This document shows positions 49,331 to 57,589 of a DNA stretch of 64,000 bases, one piece after another (within the stretch, counting starts at the first letter, position 1; each line of letters begins with the position of its first letter). Position numbers and translations under genes: made by a program. The stretch is from Bacteroidota bacterium (GTDB lineage: Bacteria > Bacteroidota > Bacteroidia > SXHM01): contig CANKAM010000001.1 in NCBI GenBank assembly GCA_947479755.1, positions 124,001 through 188,000 of the forward strand, read 5' to 3'. Under the pieces are notes generated by a model, which was not told where the DNA came from, did not search any database, and worked only from the letters and a program-made list of their open reading frames with translations.

Positions 49331-51373
49331 TCAGTTTTTGTGTTGAGCAATTAATTTTAATTCTTCTGCTTTCTGTTTGTGAAAATCAGATTCTGTTTTT
49401 TTACCATCACTATCAAGCGCTTTTGACAAACCAATATGTGCATTAGCATAATCGGGTTTAATTGAAATTGCGGTTTGCAAATATTCTATTGCCTGTTTGC
49501 TTCTTCCTGCTCGCAGGAAAAGCATGCCAAGATTATAATATGCCTGAGAATTTTCGGGTTGCAAGCGGATAAGTTCCGATAGATGATTAATAGCAAGATT
49601 ATCTTTATTCATTCTGATATAAATTGCACTCAGGTTGTTGTGAATAAGTGCAGAGCCCGGCATAACTTCGTTGCACTTTAAAAGATACTTTTCTGCTTCG
49701 GCAAGTTGTCCGCTTTGGTTAAGAATAACGCCATAGGCAAGCATTGCTTCCATGTTTTCAGGATTATCTTTTATACTCTGCCTGTAATTATTCATGGCTG
49801 AAGAACCAAAACCGTTTTTTTCTTCAATGTGCCCTAATGTCAGATTTGCTTCACTCCTGATTTTTAATTCCTGAACAGTTTTTAAATTGTCATTTGCTAT
49901 TTTCTGAAGTTCATTCACTGCATCATTCTCCCTGTTTGACACAAACAAAATCTTAGCAAGCCTTAAACGAGCTTCATAATCTGTAGGATTTTGAGTAAGC
50001 ATTTTATCCAGGTATTTTTCTGCATTCTTATAATCCTTGTTGGCTAAATAAATTGCAGCAAGTTCACGGTTTAAACTCAGCGGGGTATGAAGTCCCCATG
50101 ATGCTGCCATTTCAAGATGTTGCTTTGCAGACTTCAAAATTAATTTACCCTCTTTTGAATTTGCACTTGCATGAAACCCTTCGCCTTTTTTAACAATTTT
50201 ATTGTATTCCAAGTCGCCACGGTAGCTGTGGAAATGAACAAAGGCACTGTGAACAGTGAACAGAAGAATAACTAAAATGCTGCCGGCAAAATATCTTCCC
50301 AAAACATTGATTTTACCACCTTGTTTCAGTGTGAATTTTCCAAGATGAACATATTCAGCCCTGAAAAGTCGGAGAAATAAAATACTGAACCATGCCAGCA
50401 ACACTGCAATAGTGATGGCAAGCAGAAAAGCAACTGAATCATATAATCCGCGAAAAATAACAACAAAAATAAAAGTGAATATTCCCATAAGAGCATCTTC
50501 GACCCACGAAAAACTGTAATACGTTTTATGCTCTTTCAGTTTATGAAATGATTGAAAAAATGAGGGTTTTGTAAACCCGAATTTTATAGCATTATTAGGG
50601 CAAACAGCTACACAATCCAAATCTTTCAGGCAGTTTGAATTGACCACTTTGCCAAACTGTTCAATTTCTTTGTGAACTATTATATGTGAGCTGCAATGAG
50701 CAGTGCAAATGCCACATTGATTGCAATCACCGGTGAGTTTTATTTTTCCCGGTGCAAGCTTATCGGTAATGGAAAAAATAACACCATAGGGGCATACCTT
50801 CTGACAGAAACTGCGTGTTCCCAGAAAATAAATAATAGCAAATCCGCAAACAAAAAAAGTGAAAAGTGTGATAGGAATGCTTGGCAGGTTTCTCCAGAAA
50901 TCATTAGTAATAAATGATGCCCATCCCTGCGAATCGGTTTGTATATGCAATTTCACCATTTCTTCTCCCGCTATCATTCGCGAAACCTGAGGCCACACAA
51001 AAAGATACAGCATAGCAGCTATCGGCACAAGTATAAAAGCACGTGACTGAATGGGTTTGGGTTTAATGTGCAGTTTATTCAGCAACCATTCCGAGAAATC
51101 CTGCAAGGCAAGAATGTGGCAAGCCCATGAACAGAAAAACCTGCCAAAAATGATTGTTCCGATCATGGTAACAACCATAAAAATAAAACCGGCTGTCATT
51201 ATGCCAAGGTGCAGTGTATAAAGCACCTCATTAAGTTCAAGCGGGGCAAGTGTATTGCCATACATTTTCCAATGGACAATGTGAATGCCCATTAAAACAT
51301 ATACACTTATTAATGCTGCTGCTCTCCAACGGCTGTATCTTTTCTTTCTTTCTAAATTAGCTTTTGCACTCAT
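49331..51373 (-). CDS. NapH/CcoG-like polyferredoxin fused to TPR domain
   Basis: A 680-residue protein. Residues 1-400 form a membrane ferredoxin: GRFFCSWACH and GTRSFCQKVCPYG (the paired CxxxC motifs of NapH/NosR/CcoG), two [4Fe-4S] sets CNQCGICTAHC and CLKDLDCVAVCPNNAI, and about eight membrane spans. Residues about 430-670 are six or so TPRs (YAEAEKYL-like units: NREAEKYLDKMLTQNPTDY, AYYNLGMLFLRAGRSKQAIEYL). NapH-type proteins take electrons from quinol to periplasmic partners. The TPR tail could dock the cytochromes encoded next to it. Confidence 0.88.
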   Translation of the reverse strand: MSAKANLERKKRYSRWRAAALISVYVLMGIHIVHWKMYGNTLAPLELNEVLYTLHLGIMTAGFIFMVVTMIGTIIFGRFFCSWACHILALQDFSEWLLNKLHIKPKPIQSRAFILVPIAAMLYLFVWPQVSRMIAGEEMVKLHIQTDSQGWASFITNDFWRNLPSIPITLFTFFVCGFAIIYFLGTRSFCQKVCPYGVIFSITDKLAPGKIKLTGDCNQCGICTAHCSSHIIVHKEIEQFGKVVNSNCLKDLDCVAVCPNNAIKFGFTKPSFFQSFHKLKEHKTYYSFSWVEDALMGIFTFIFVVIFRGLYDSVAFLLAITIAVLLAWFSILFLRLFRAEYVHLGKFTLKQGGKINVLGRYFAGSILVILLFTVHSAFVHFHSYRGDLEYNKIVKKGEGFHASANSKEGKLILKSAKQHLEMAASWGLHTPLSLNRELAAIYLANKDYKNAEKYLDKMLTQNPTDYEARLRLAKILFVSNRENDAVNELQKIANDNLKTVQELKIRSEANLTLGHIEEKNGFGSSAMNNYRQSIKDNPENMEAMLAYGVILNQSGQLAEAEKYLLKCNEVMPGSALIHNNLSAIYIRMNKDNLAINHLSELIRLQPENSQAYYNLGMLFLRAGRSKQAIEYLQTAISIKPDYANAHIGLSKALDSDGKKTESDFHKQKAEELKLIAQHKN

Positions 51374-51423
51374 AAGCCAACATGTTATTGATTAAAAAAC
51401 AGCTTCTGCACTAACAGCGTTGC

Positions 51424-53493
51424 TTATTGCACGACCAGTTTCCGGATATAATTTTTCTTCCCAATTTTTACATCAAGCATATAAATACCGCGCGAAACGT
51501 TTTCTAAACTGATAGCTGAAGTATGTTTACCTGAAAGATTTAAAAGTTGGCGCGAATATATTTCTCTGCCAACCAAATCGGTGACTTTTACTAAGGCATC
51601 ACCTGAGCCGGGCATAATAATATCAAGCGTAAAATTTCCGCTGGAAGGGTTAGGATAAACAGAAATGTTGTTACTCAAATCCCAGTTATCATCAATTCCG
51701 GTGCAATCTTCCACATAAGCAGTTACAGGAGTTTGAGGGCTGGTGCAGGTTGCTCCACCAAGTTCCACTTCCCAATCATAAAAGAAATAATAATACTGAG
51801 CACCCTGATTTGTTCCGGTAATAGAAAGTGTATCGGTCATGTTATAGGGGAACGTTACATTAGCATTATTCCTGTATAAATTAGGATTTGCGCTTGTTCT
51901 GATAGAATAATTTTTTCCGGGCGGAAGTGTAAAATTCAGATTTACTCTTGATTCACCATCCGGAATATCAAATATTCCGCCTTGCACCAGAATACCTATC
52001 TCGTCCCAGATTGTAATGGTTCTGTTTCCTGCACCGCTGGCATAAACCTTAACTGATTTTATTGTAACCGGGCGAAAAACATCAAACATCAGATAGCTTG
52101 AACTGTTGTTATTTGTTCCGGCACCGTTGTTATCTGTTTTTCCAACGTAATTAATACTTCCCGGAAAAACAGTTTGGTCTTGTGTATAGTATGTTGTTGT
52201 TGTTGTTAATATAGGTGTAACAAATGTGTTACCTGTTCCAACGGCAGCTCCATTGTCATCAAACCAGTTAATGTTATTCCCAGTTGCTCCAAGTGTGGCT
52301 GAAGTTCCGCTACATACTGTATCATCAGTGCCGGTAGGAGCAGCTGGTGTGGCGCTTGAAATAACAGTATAAGATGCAGAGCCCGATCCGCAATAGTTGG
52401 TAACCGCTACCGAATATGTTCCGGCACCGGCCATAATACTTTGGGTTGTTTCGGTGGTTGACCACAAATAGCTTAATCCGGCAGTAGCAGTAAGCTTTAT
52501 CTGCTCATTGCTTCCGCTGCACACATAATCGCTGCGGTCTGGTGTAATTTTAATTACCGGGCTGCCTGATGGCAACTGTTGAGTAAGTGTAAATGGAATT
52601 GCAGTAAAGTTGTTGGTTTCATCTTCTTCAAGAAAATAATCGTGTGGGTCAACTTCATATACAATCCAATAATCGCCATTGCAGGTTCCCTCCGGAATAT
52701 TAATCCACATACCATCTAAACTTTCATTGTAAATATCTTCATATCCGCTTGAAATACCTTGTCCGTAAGAGGAGCATCCGTAACTTCCGCCACCAAGTCC
52801 CCAGTTAGGAAAATCATTATTCTGAAGATTATTTCCCGCATTATAAACTGTATTGTCGTCTTTGCAATGATTGGTAAAATCGCTGCACTCATTGTAATCC
52901 ATTAAACAAAAGCCGAGTTTATGACCTGTTCCTACAATACTCCATTCTGTGGGGTCAATAATTGCAGGATTTTTTATTCTGAGTGTAAAAATTCCCCACT
53001 CGTCATTATAAAGCGAACCTCCTCCGTGGTAGGTAACAGGACCCATAAACCTTGTCCACGCGCTCATAGTGTTTCCTGTTTTGTGGTAAATCCTTTGCAA
53101 GGGCATTTGCATAGGTATCGGGTTGCCATTGGCGCATGTGAAGTTTGAAACGTTTGCCAATACTGTATCGCTGCCGCAAAGAAAATAGGACCATGTTACT
53201 CCGGCAGAATCCCATTGCCCGAAAACATTTAAAGGTCCGTGCCCTATATTGGGTGTAGCGCCACTGACTTTTAGTCTTCCATTGTTAACACCGTTTCCGG
53301 TTTGTGCATATTCTGTTGGTCCGCTGGAATATGACTGCAGAGCTGCCCAGGAAATGGTGATGTCGGGAAGTAGATCGCAATTGGTTTGTCCCTGAGTTTC
53401 GCATTGACAGGTTGTGGCATTTGTGGTGGTGCATTGCGCAAAACCTGCATAATGCACAATAATGGCTGCTAAAAGTAAAAATGTTTTTTTCAT
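51424..53493 (-). CDS. T9SS-sorted lysyl-oxidase-like protein, copper site degenerate
   Basis: A 689-residue secreted protein. Residues about 40-305 follow the lysyl-oxidase-like pattern: GRLKVSGATPNIGHGPLNV, GHKLGFCLMDYNEC, GISSGYEDIYNESLDGMWIN, VDPHDYFLEEDETNNF. In the copper-binding block, where relatives have several alternating His, this protein has YHGGGSLYNDEWGIFTLR (155-172), leaving one His. Ig-like/PKD-like regions follow, then a T9SS type A domain (YPNPSSGNFTLDI...VSRGIYMLDVKIG). It is probably surface-displayed and binding rather than oxidising. Third gene counted from the operon end that carries the FNR box. Confidence 0.8.
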   Translation of the reverse strand: MKKTFLLLAAIIVHYAGFAQCTTTNATTCQCETQGQTNCDLLPDITISWAALQSYSSGPTEYAQTGNGVNNGRLKVSGATPNIGHGPLNVFGQWDSAGVTWSYFLCGSDTVLANVSNFTCANGNPIPMQMPLQRIYHKTGNTMSAWTRFMGPVTYHGGGSLYNDEWGIFTLRIKNPAIIDPTEWSIVGTGHKLGFCLMDYNECSDFTNHCKDDNTVYNAGNNLQNNDFPNWGLGGGSYGCSSYGQGISSGYEDIYNESLDGMWINIPEGTCNGDYWIVYEVDPHDYFLEEDETNNFTAIPFTLTQQLPSGSPVIKITPDRSDYVCSGSNEQIKLTATAGLSYLWSTTETTQSIMAGAGTYSVAVTNYCGSGSASYTVISSATPAAPTGTDDTVCSGTSATLGATGNNINWFDDNGAAVGTGNTFVTPILTTTTTYYTQDQTVFPGSINYVGKTDNNGAGTNNNSSSYLMFDVFRPVTIKSVKVYASGAGNRTITIWDEIGILVQGGIFDIPDGESRVNLNFTLPPGKNYSIRTSANPNLYRNNANVTFPYNMTDTLSITGTNQGAQYYYFFYDWEVELGGATCTSPQTPVTAYVEDCTGIDDNWDLSNNISVYPNPSSGNFTLDIIMPGSGDALVKVTDLVGREIYSRQLLNLSGKHTSAISLENVSRGIYMLDVKIGKKNYIRKLVVQ

Positions 53494-53524
53494 TGGTTTA
53501 ATATTTAATTATTAAATAAGTTTG

Positions 53525-54343
53525 TTACAGGACAATAATTTTTTTCGCAAACGTTTTATCAGCTATAGTTACACTGACAAAATATATTCCCGGTGTAATA
53601 TGTTCGGGCAAAGGAATTAATCCTGAACTGCTGCCACCGCTATAAATTATATCAGCTTCACCTCCTTCTATATTATACATTCTTACTGTTATCTGTTTTG
53701 CAAGAGCTGGCGTGTTGATGGTGATAAAATCTTTCGCAGGGTTGGGATATACAACTATATCATTTACACTTTGTATAGATGCCACCCCAACAGTTATGTC
53801 CTCCTGAACAGTATATGTTGTTGTAAAAATTGAATCACCGTTATTTGAACTGTTATTGTTGGTTGCATTAAATGCACCGTAAAAAGTTACCGGGCCGGTT
53901 CCTGCTTCGGGTGCTATCCACTCAAAATTCCATGATTTGGAATCAATGCCTGTGGTTCCGGATACCGAATGTGTTATATAGGTTCCCATGCCGGTAATCT
54001 GTGTTTCATTAGTTATCTGAACCATGTTGCCTAAAACATTTCCATGGTCGTTCATTGGCGATACTTGAAAACCAAATTTTGAATGCCCGGGTCTTACTAT
54101 GTTTGCCAAAATGATATAGGTGTTTCCGGGAACATAACCGGTAAGAGGAATATCTGAACTTAGTATGCCATCGAGTGGTGTTTCTGCATTTCCATGGTGG
54201 CAATATGTTGCGCAGGTTTGGTCGTCAAAAGGTGAACCGGTAAATCCATCGGGTGCACCTGATGTGTAACTGGTAACATCAGTAACAACAAGCGCCCCGA
54301 CAATAATTGCCAATAACAGGAGTATTATCTTTTTTCTCAACAT
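53525..54343 (-). CDS. Choice-of-anchor V domain protein with T9SS signal and CxxxCH motif
   Basis: About 272 residues from ATG 54343; an earlier in-frame ATG at 54400 lies upstream of the predicted -7 element and within the operator, so it is rejected. Signal peptide, then SGAPDGFTGSPFDDQTCATYCHHGNAE: relatives normally have CxxCH here, while this one has CxxxCH (C44, C48, H49). A reelin/choice-of-anchor V beta domain follows (PGNTYIILANIVRPGHSKFGFQ), then a T9SS sorting domain (VVYPNPAKDFITI). First gene of the eleven-gene redox operon. Confidence 0.82.
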   Translation of the reverse strand: MLRKKIILLLLAIIVGALVVTDVTSYTSGAPDGFTGSPFDDQTCATYCHHGNAETPLDGILSSDIPLTGYVPGNTYIILANIVRPGHSKFGFQVSPMNDHGNVLGNMVQITNETQITGMGTYITHSVSGTTGIDSKSWNFEWIAPEAGTGPVTFYGAFNATNNNSSNNGDSIFTTTYTVQEDITVGVASIQSVNDIVVYPNPAKDFITINTPALAKQITVRMYNIEGGEADIIYSGGSSSGLIPLPEHITPGIYFVSVTIADKTFAKKIIVL

Positions 54344-54356
54344 ATTATTTTGGGAA

Positions 54357-54415
54357 CAAATTAATTGAATGATTAAGCCAATAACTATGATTTCGGTCAT
54401 AGTTATTGGCTTAAT
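54357..54415 (-). promoter_or_regulatory. 44-bp perfect palindrome containing an FNR-type box, plus -7 element
   Basis: The box AACTATGA-TTTCGG-TCATAGTT (54383-54404) is the centre of a longer perfect inverted repeat with 19-bp arms (54372-54390 and 54397-54415). TTAATTTG (54357-54364, 5 of 6 of TAnnTTTG) is centred 33 bp away on the minus strand, giving a start near 54352 and ATG 54343. Controls the eleven-gene redox operon. Confidence 0.75.
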
Positions 54416-55223
54416 GAAATATTTATAATATCGTAATATTAAATAGCGATTAGGGTTGCCAATCCTGTCAATAATGAACGTCTTAAAAAGATTTAAAATT
54501 ATCTTCTTGACTTAAAAAGTGACTGAAGTTGTTTCGTACTGTATCTTGGCCAAGAAAATGTGCCTTTAAAGTTATGAAGCGGGTAAAATCAGATAGTCTG
54601 GTTAATAGCATCTATTGTTTGAATAATTAACGGAAGAACTATTAATGCTATCTCGTATTATCAACTCACCATGAAAATCTAATATTTTCCGTGTTTGACT
54701 TAAGTATTATTTATTAGCTATCACTGGGTTTTAGAATAGTCTGCTATTTTTAGCCGGCAAGACTTCCCGGAATTTTCGAGATTTCCTGAGATTTTGCGAT
54801 TAATTACAAAATTTGGCTATCTCAGGTGAGCGATAACAACAGCGTTAAAGTGAATTTAAGTTGAATCCAAAAATCCTCATTACTCTTTGAAAGACAGAAA
54901 TCTATAAATAATGTGAATAATTATTTTTTCACCAATTGGATTTTTTTCTTAGTATTGTTTTGAATTAGCTCACCAATGAATGCTAAATGGCCATAAAAAG
55001 CAGTAGCCCAACAGAGGCTAATACCTAGGTGGAAAAACAGGTGGATATTTTAGGTGGAATTGGTGGATTTTATACACGTGCTTGCTCAATACAGAATCGC
55101 AGATTATCGTTAAAAAATAAAATAGTGAAAATCCTAGTCAACCAGGATTTTGAATATAAAAAATGGCCTCAAAACTATCTGGAAATCAGCGAGTTATTTT
55201 GCCCCCTACGGGCTACACTAATT
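54416..55223. other. Intergenic region without a supported gene
   Basis: About 800 bp between the redox operon promoter and the aro operon end. A 73-codon frame at 55029-55250 (plus) has no signal peptide, no recognised motif and overlaps the terminator, so I do not call it. A hairpin AAAATCCT-N8-AGGATTTT lies at 55128-55151. The plus-strand terminator at its right end suggests a transcript from the left, possibly a small RNA or the remains of a lost gene. No tRNA was seen. Confidence 0.5.
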
Positions 55224-55270
55224 AAGCCTGAAATTATTGCTAATCAATAGTTTCAGGCTTTTTTATTTTC
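55224..55270 (+). terminator. Rho-independent terminator (plus strand)
   Basis: AAGCCTGAAA (55224-55233) and TTTCAGGCTT (55251-55260) form a perfect 10-bp stem with a 17-base loop, followed by TTTTATTTTC. In the minus direction no T-run follows, so it primarily ends plus-strand transcripts although no plus-strand gene precedes it. Confidence 0.75.
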
Positions 55271-56504
55271 CTGGAGTAATCATTAAGTCACTCTTTATTA
55301 AATCTTCCCAAAATCCGGGATAAGATTTTTTCACTGTTTCAGGGTTTTGAATAGTGATGTTTCCGCAAACTAATGCAAGAGGCGCAAATGCCATTACCAT
55401 GCGGTGGTCATTATAGGTTTCAATGGTTTGTTCCGATTTTTTATATTGCCCTTTTAAGGTGTAGTAGTCACCTTGTTTAACAAACTCTTTTCCGAATTTT
55501 TTAAGTTCGGTTTGCAAGGCAGCAATACGGTCGGTTTCTTTCAATTTTAAATTTTCAATTCCTGAAAATTGAATTTGCAAGTCAAGTGCGGCTGCAATTA
55601 CTGTCAGGCTTTGTGCAAGGTCAGGGAAATTGGTGAAATCGATTTTGATTGACGATTGACGATTGACAATTGATGATTGACGAAGTTTGATTCCGCTATT
55701 CAGAAATTCAGTTTCCACACCAAACTGTTTCATCAGTTCAGGCAAAACAGAATCACCTTGCTGGCTGTTTTTCTGCAAACCATTTAAAGTGATTTCTGCA
55801 TCTTTTGAAAGAGCAACTACTGAATACCAGAAAGCTGCCGCACTCCAGTCAGGTTCAACTTTATAAAATTGCTGAACATATTTTTGATTTGGAATTTCAA
55901 TTGTGTTTTCTCTCCATGAAACAGAAACTCCAAAATGTTTCATTAAAGCAACAGTCATTTCAGCGTACGGTTTTGAAACAAGATTTCCTTTGATTTTTAT
56001 TTTAACCCCGTTTTCTAAAATAGGAGCAATCATTAATAAAGCAGAAAGAAACTGGCTGCTAATTGTTCCGTCAACATCAACTTCATTTGTTGTTATTTTT
56101 TTTCCTTTGATTTTGATAGGAGGGAAGCCTTCGTTTTCAAGGTATTCAATGTCTGCTCCCAAGGATTTTAAAGCATCAACTAAAGGTGCAATTGGTCTTT
56201 GTTTCATGCGTTCTGTTCCTGTCAATATTTTTCCTGCTTCAGATACAGAAAAGTAAGCTGTGAGAAAACGCATGGCTGTTCCGGCAGCACCAACATCAAT
56301 TGTTTTATCAGTTGATTGAATCGCGTTCAATAAAATTTTTGTGTCTTCCGCTGCCGAAAGATTTTCTACCCGATAGCTATCGGGTTCAAAATCTCTTCCG
56401 CTCAGTGCGCGGATAATCAGTGCACGATTACTTAAGCTTTTTGATGCAGGTAAATTTATAGTCGCACGAATTGGCTTTTGCGGTGCGCTGATTTTTGCAA
56501 TCAT
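55263..56504 (-). CDS. aroA: 3-phosphoshikimate 1-carboxyvinyltransferase (EPSP synthase)
   Basis: A 413-residue protein with the EPSPS blocks NLPASKSLSNRALIIRAL, GAAGTAMRFLTAYFSV and ETYNDHRMVMAFAPLAL. It joins shikimate-3-phosphate and PEP in the sixth step of aromatic synthesis. Its start overlaps aroB by 4 bp; last gene of the aroC-aroG-aroB-aroA unit. A short run of repeated ATTGACGATTG-like bases within the gene (about 55645-55685) encodes SSIVNRQSSIK, an unusual low-complexity insert. Confidence 0.95.
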   Translation of the reverse strand: MIAKISAPQKPIRATINLPASKSLSNRALIIRALSGRDFEPDSYRVENLSAAEDTKILLNAIQSTDKTIDVGAAGTAMRFLTAYFSVSEAGKILTGTERMKQRPIAPLVDALKSLGADIEYLENEGFPPIKIKGKKITTNEVDVDGTISSQFLSALLMIAPILENGVKIKIKGNLVSKPYAEMTVALMKHFGVSVSWRENTIEIPNQKYVQQFYKVEPDWSAAAFWYSVVALSKDAEITLNGLQKNSQQGDSVLPELMKQFGVETEFLNSGIKLRQSSIVNRQSSIKIDFTNFPDLAQSLTVIAAALDLQIQFSGIENLKLKETDRIAALQTELKKFGKEFVKQGDYYTLKGQYKKSEQTIETYNDHRMVMAFAPLALVCGNITIQNPETVKKSYPGFWEDLIKSDLMITPGK

Positions 56505-57586
56505 TGAAAGGTGTTTAACCTGTAGAACGCAAGTGCTGCAAGTATCTCTTCTTCGCTGCAGGGTTTATCAACTTCTGCGCTTCCGATGCGGCTGAGCAGC
56601 GTGAAACGTATTTCACCTTTTACGTTTTTCTTATCGTTTCGCATCAGGCTGATGAAATCTGTGAAGGTTTCTTTTTTTACAGGGTATGAGTCGAAAACTC
56701 TTAGAATGAAAGAGACTATTTCGTGTAAATCATTTCTTCCCAAACCGAGTTTACGGTGCGATAAAAACGCTTCGCATATCATGCCTGCTGCTACTGCTTC
56801 GCCATGCGAAATTGGTTTACGGTCGTGTTCTAATGAATAGCTTTCAAACGCATGACCAATTGTGTGCCCGAAGTTTAAAACTTTCCGCCAGTTAGCTTCT
56901 TCGGGGTCTTCTACTACAATGTTGTTTTTGATTTTGAGCGATTGAAAAATAATATCGTCTGTAATATCATTTCGCACTTTTTTTATTTCACGAATGGAGT
57001 TCCAGTATTGTCGGTCTGCAATTAATCCGTGTTTCACAACTTCTGCAAAACCTGATTTTAATTGGGAAGGTGGTAATGTTTCCAGAAATTTAGGAGCAAC
57101 AAAAACTTCTTCAGGGAAAGCAAAAAGCCCGACCTGATTTTTGATGTTGTTCAGGTCAACGCCTGTTTTTCCGCCAATGGCGGCATCTACTTGTGCAAGC
57201 AATGAAGTGGGGATATTAATGAAGTCAATTCCTCGTTTAAATGTTGCCGCAACAAAACCTCCCATGTCGCAAATAACACCGCCACCTAAATTAAGGAGCA
57301 AGGATTTTCTGTCGGCTTGCAATTCGCTCATTGCGCTCCATAATTGGAAACACACATCAAGACTTTTGTTTTTTTCCCCGCTTTCAGTTTCAATTATTTC
57401 GGCATCAGCAAGTTCTTCGGTGGCGGCAAGTAAAACAGGCAGACAATGTTTTATTGTGTTTTCATCCACCATGATAAACTTCCGGCAACCTGTGTAGCGT
57501 GTGGTTCTCAGCAATTCATCCAACTCAACAAAGGCATTGTCACCAAAGTAAATATTGTGTCCGATGGATTGGAGAACTCTTGACAT
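56501..57586 (-). CDS. aroB: 3-dehydroquinate synthase
   Basis: A 361-residue protein with NAD- and metal-binding blocks of AroB: LNLGGGVICDMGGFVAATFKRG, INIPTSLLAQVDAAIGGKTGVD, FAEVVKHGLI and NFGHTIGHAFE (zinc His). It converts DAHP to 3-dehydroquinate. Linked by a 4-bp overlap to aroA and by a 3-bp gap to the DAHP synthase gene. Confidence 0.95.
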   Translation of the reverse strand: MSRVLQSIGHNIYFGDNAFVELDELLRTTRYTGCRKFIMVDENTIKHCLPVLLAATEELADAEIIETESGEKNKSLDVCFQLWSAMSELQADRKSLLLNLGGGVICDMGGFVAATFKRGIDFINIPTSLLAQVDAAIGGKTGVDLNNIKNQVGLFAFPEEVFVAPKFLETLPPSQLKSGFAEVVKHGLIADRQYWNSIREIKKVRNDITDDIIFQSLKIKNNIVVEDPEEANWRKVLNFGHTIGHAFESYSLEHDRKPISHGEAVAAGMICEAFLSHRKLGLGRNDLHEIVSFILRVFDSYPVKKETFTDFISLMRNDKKNVKGEIRFTLLSRIGSAEVDKPCSEEEILAALAFYRLNTFQ

Positions 57587-57589
57587 CTT

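Noticed and set aside
55029-55250. 73-codon plus-strand frame before the aro operon
   Set aside because: No signal, motif or ribosome-site support; runs into the terminator stem and has unremarkable composition.
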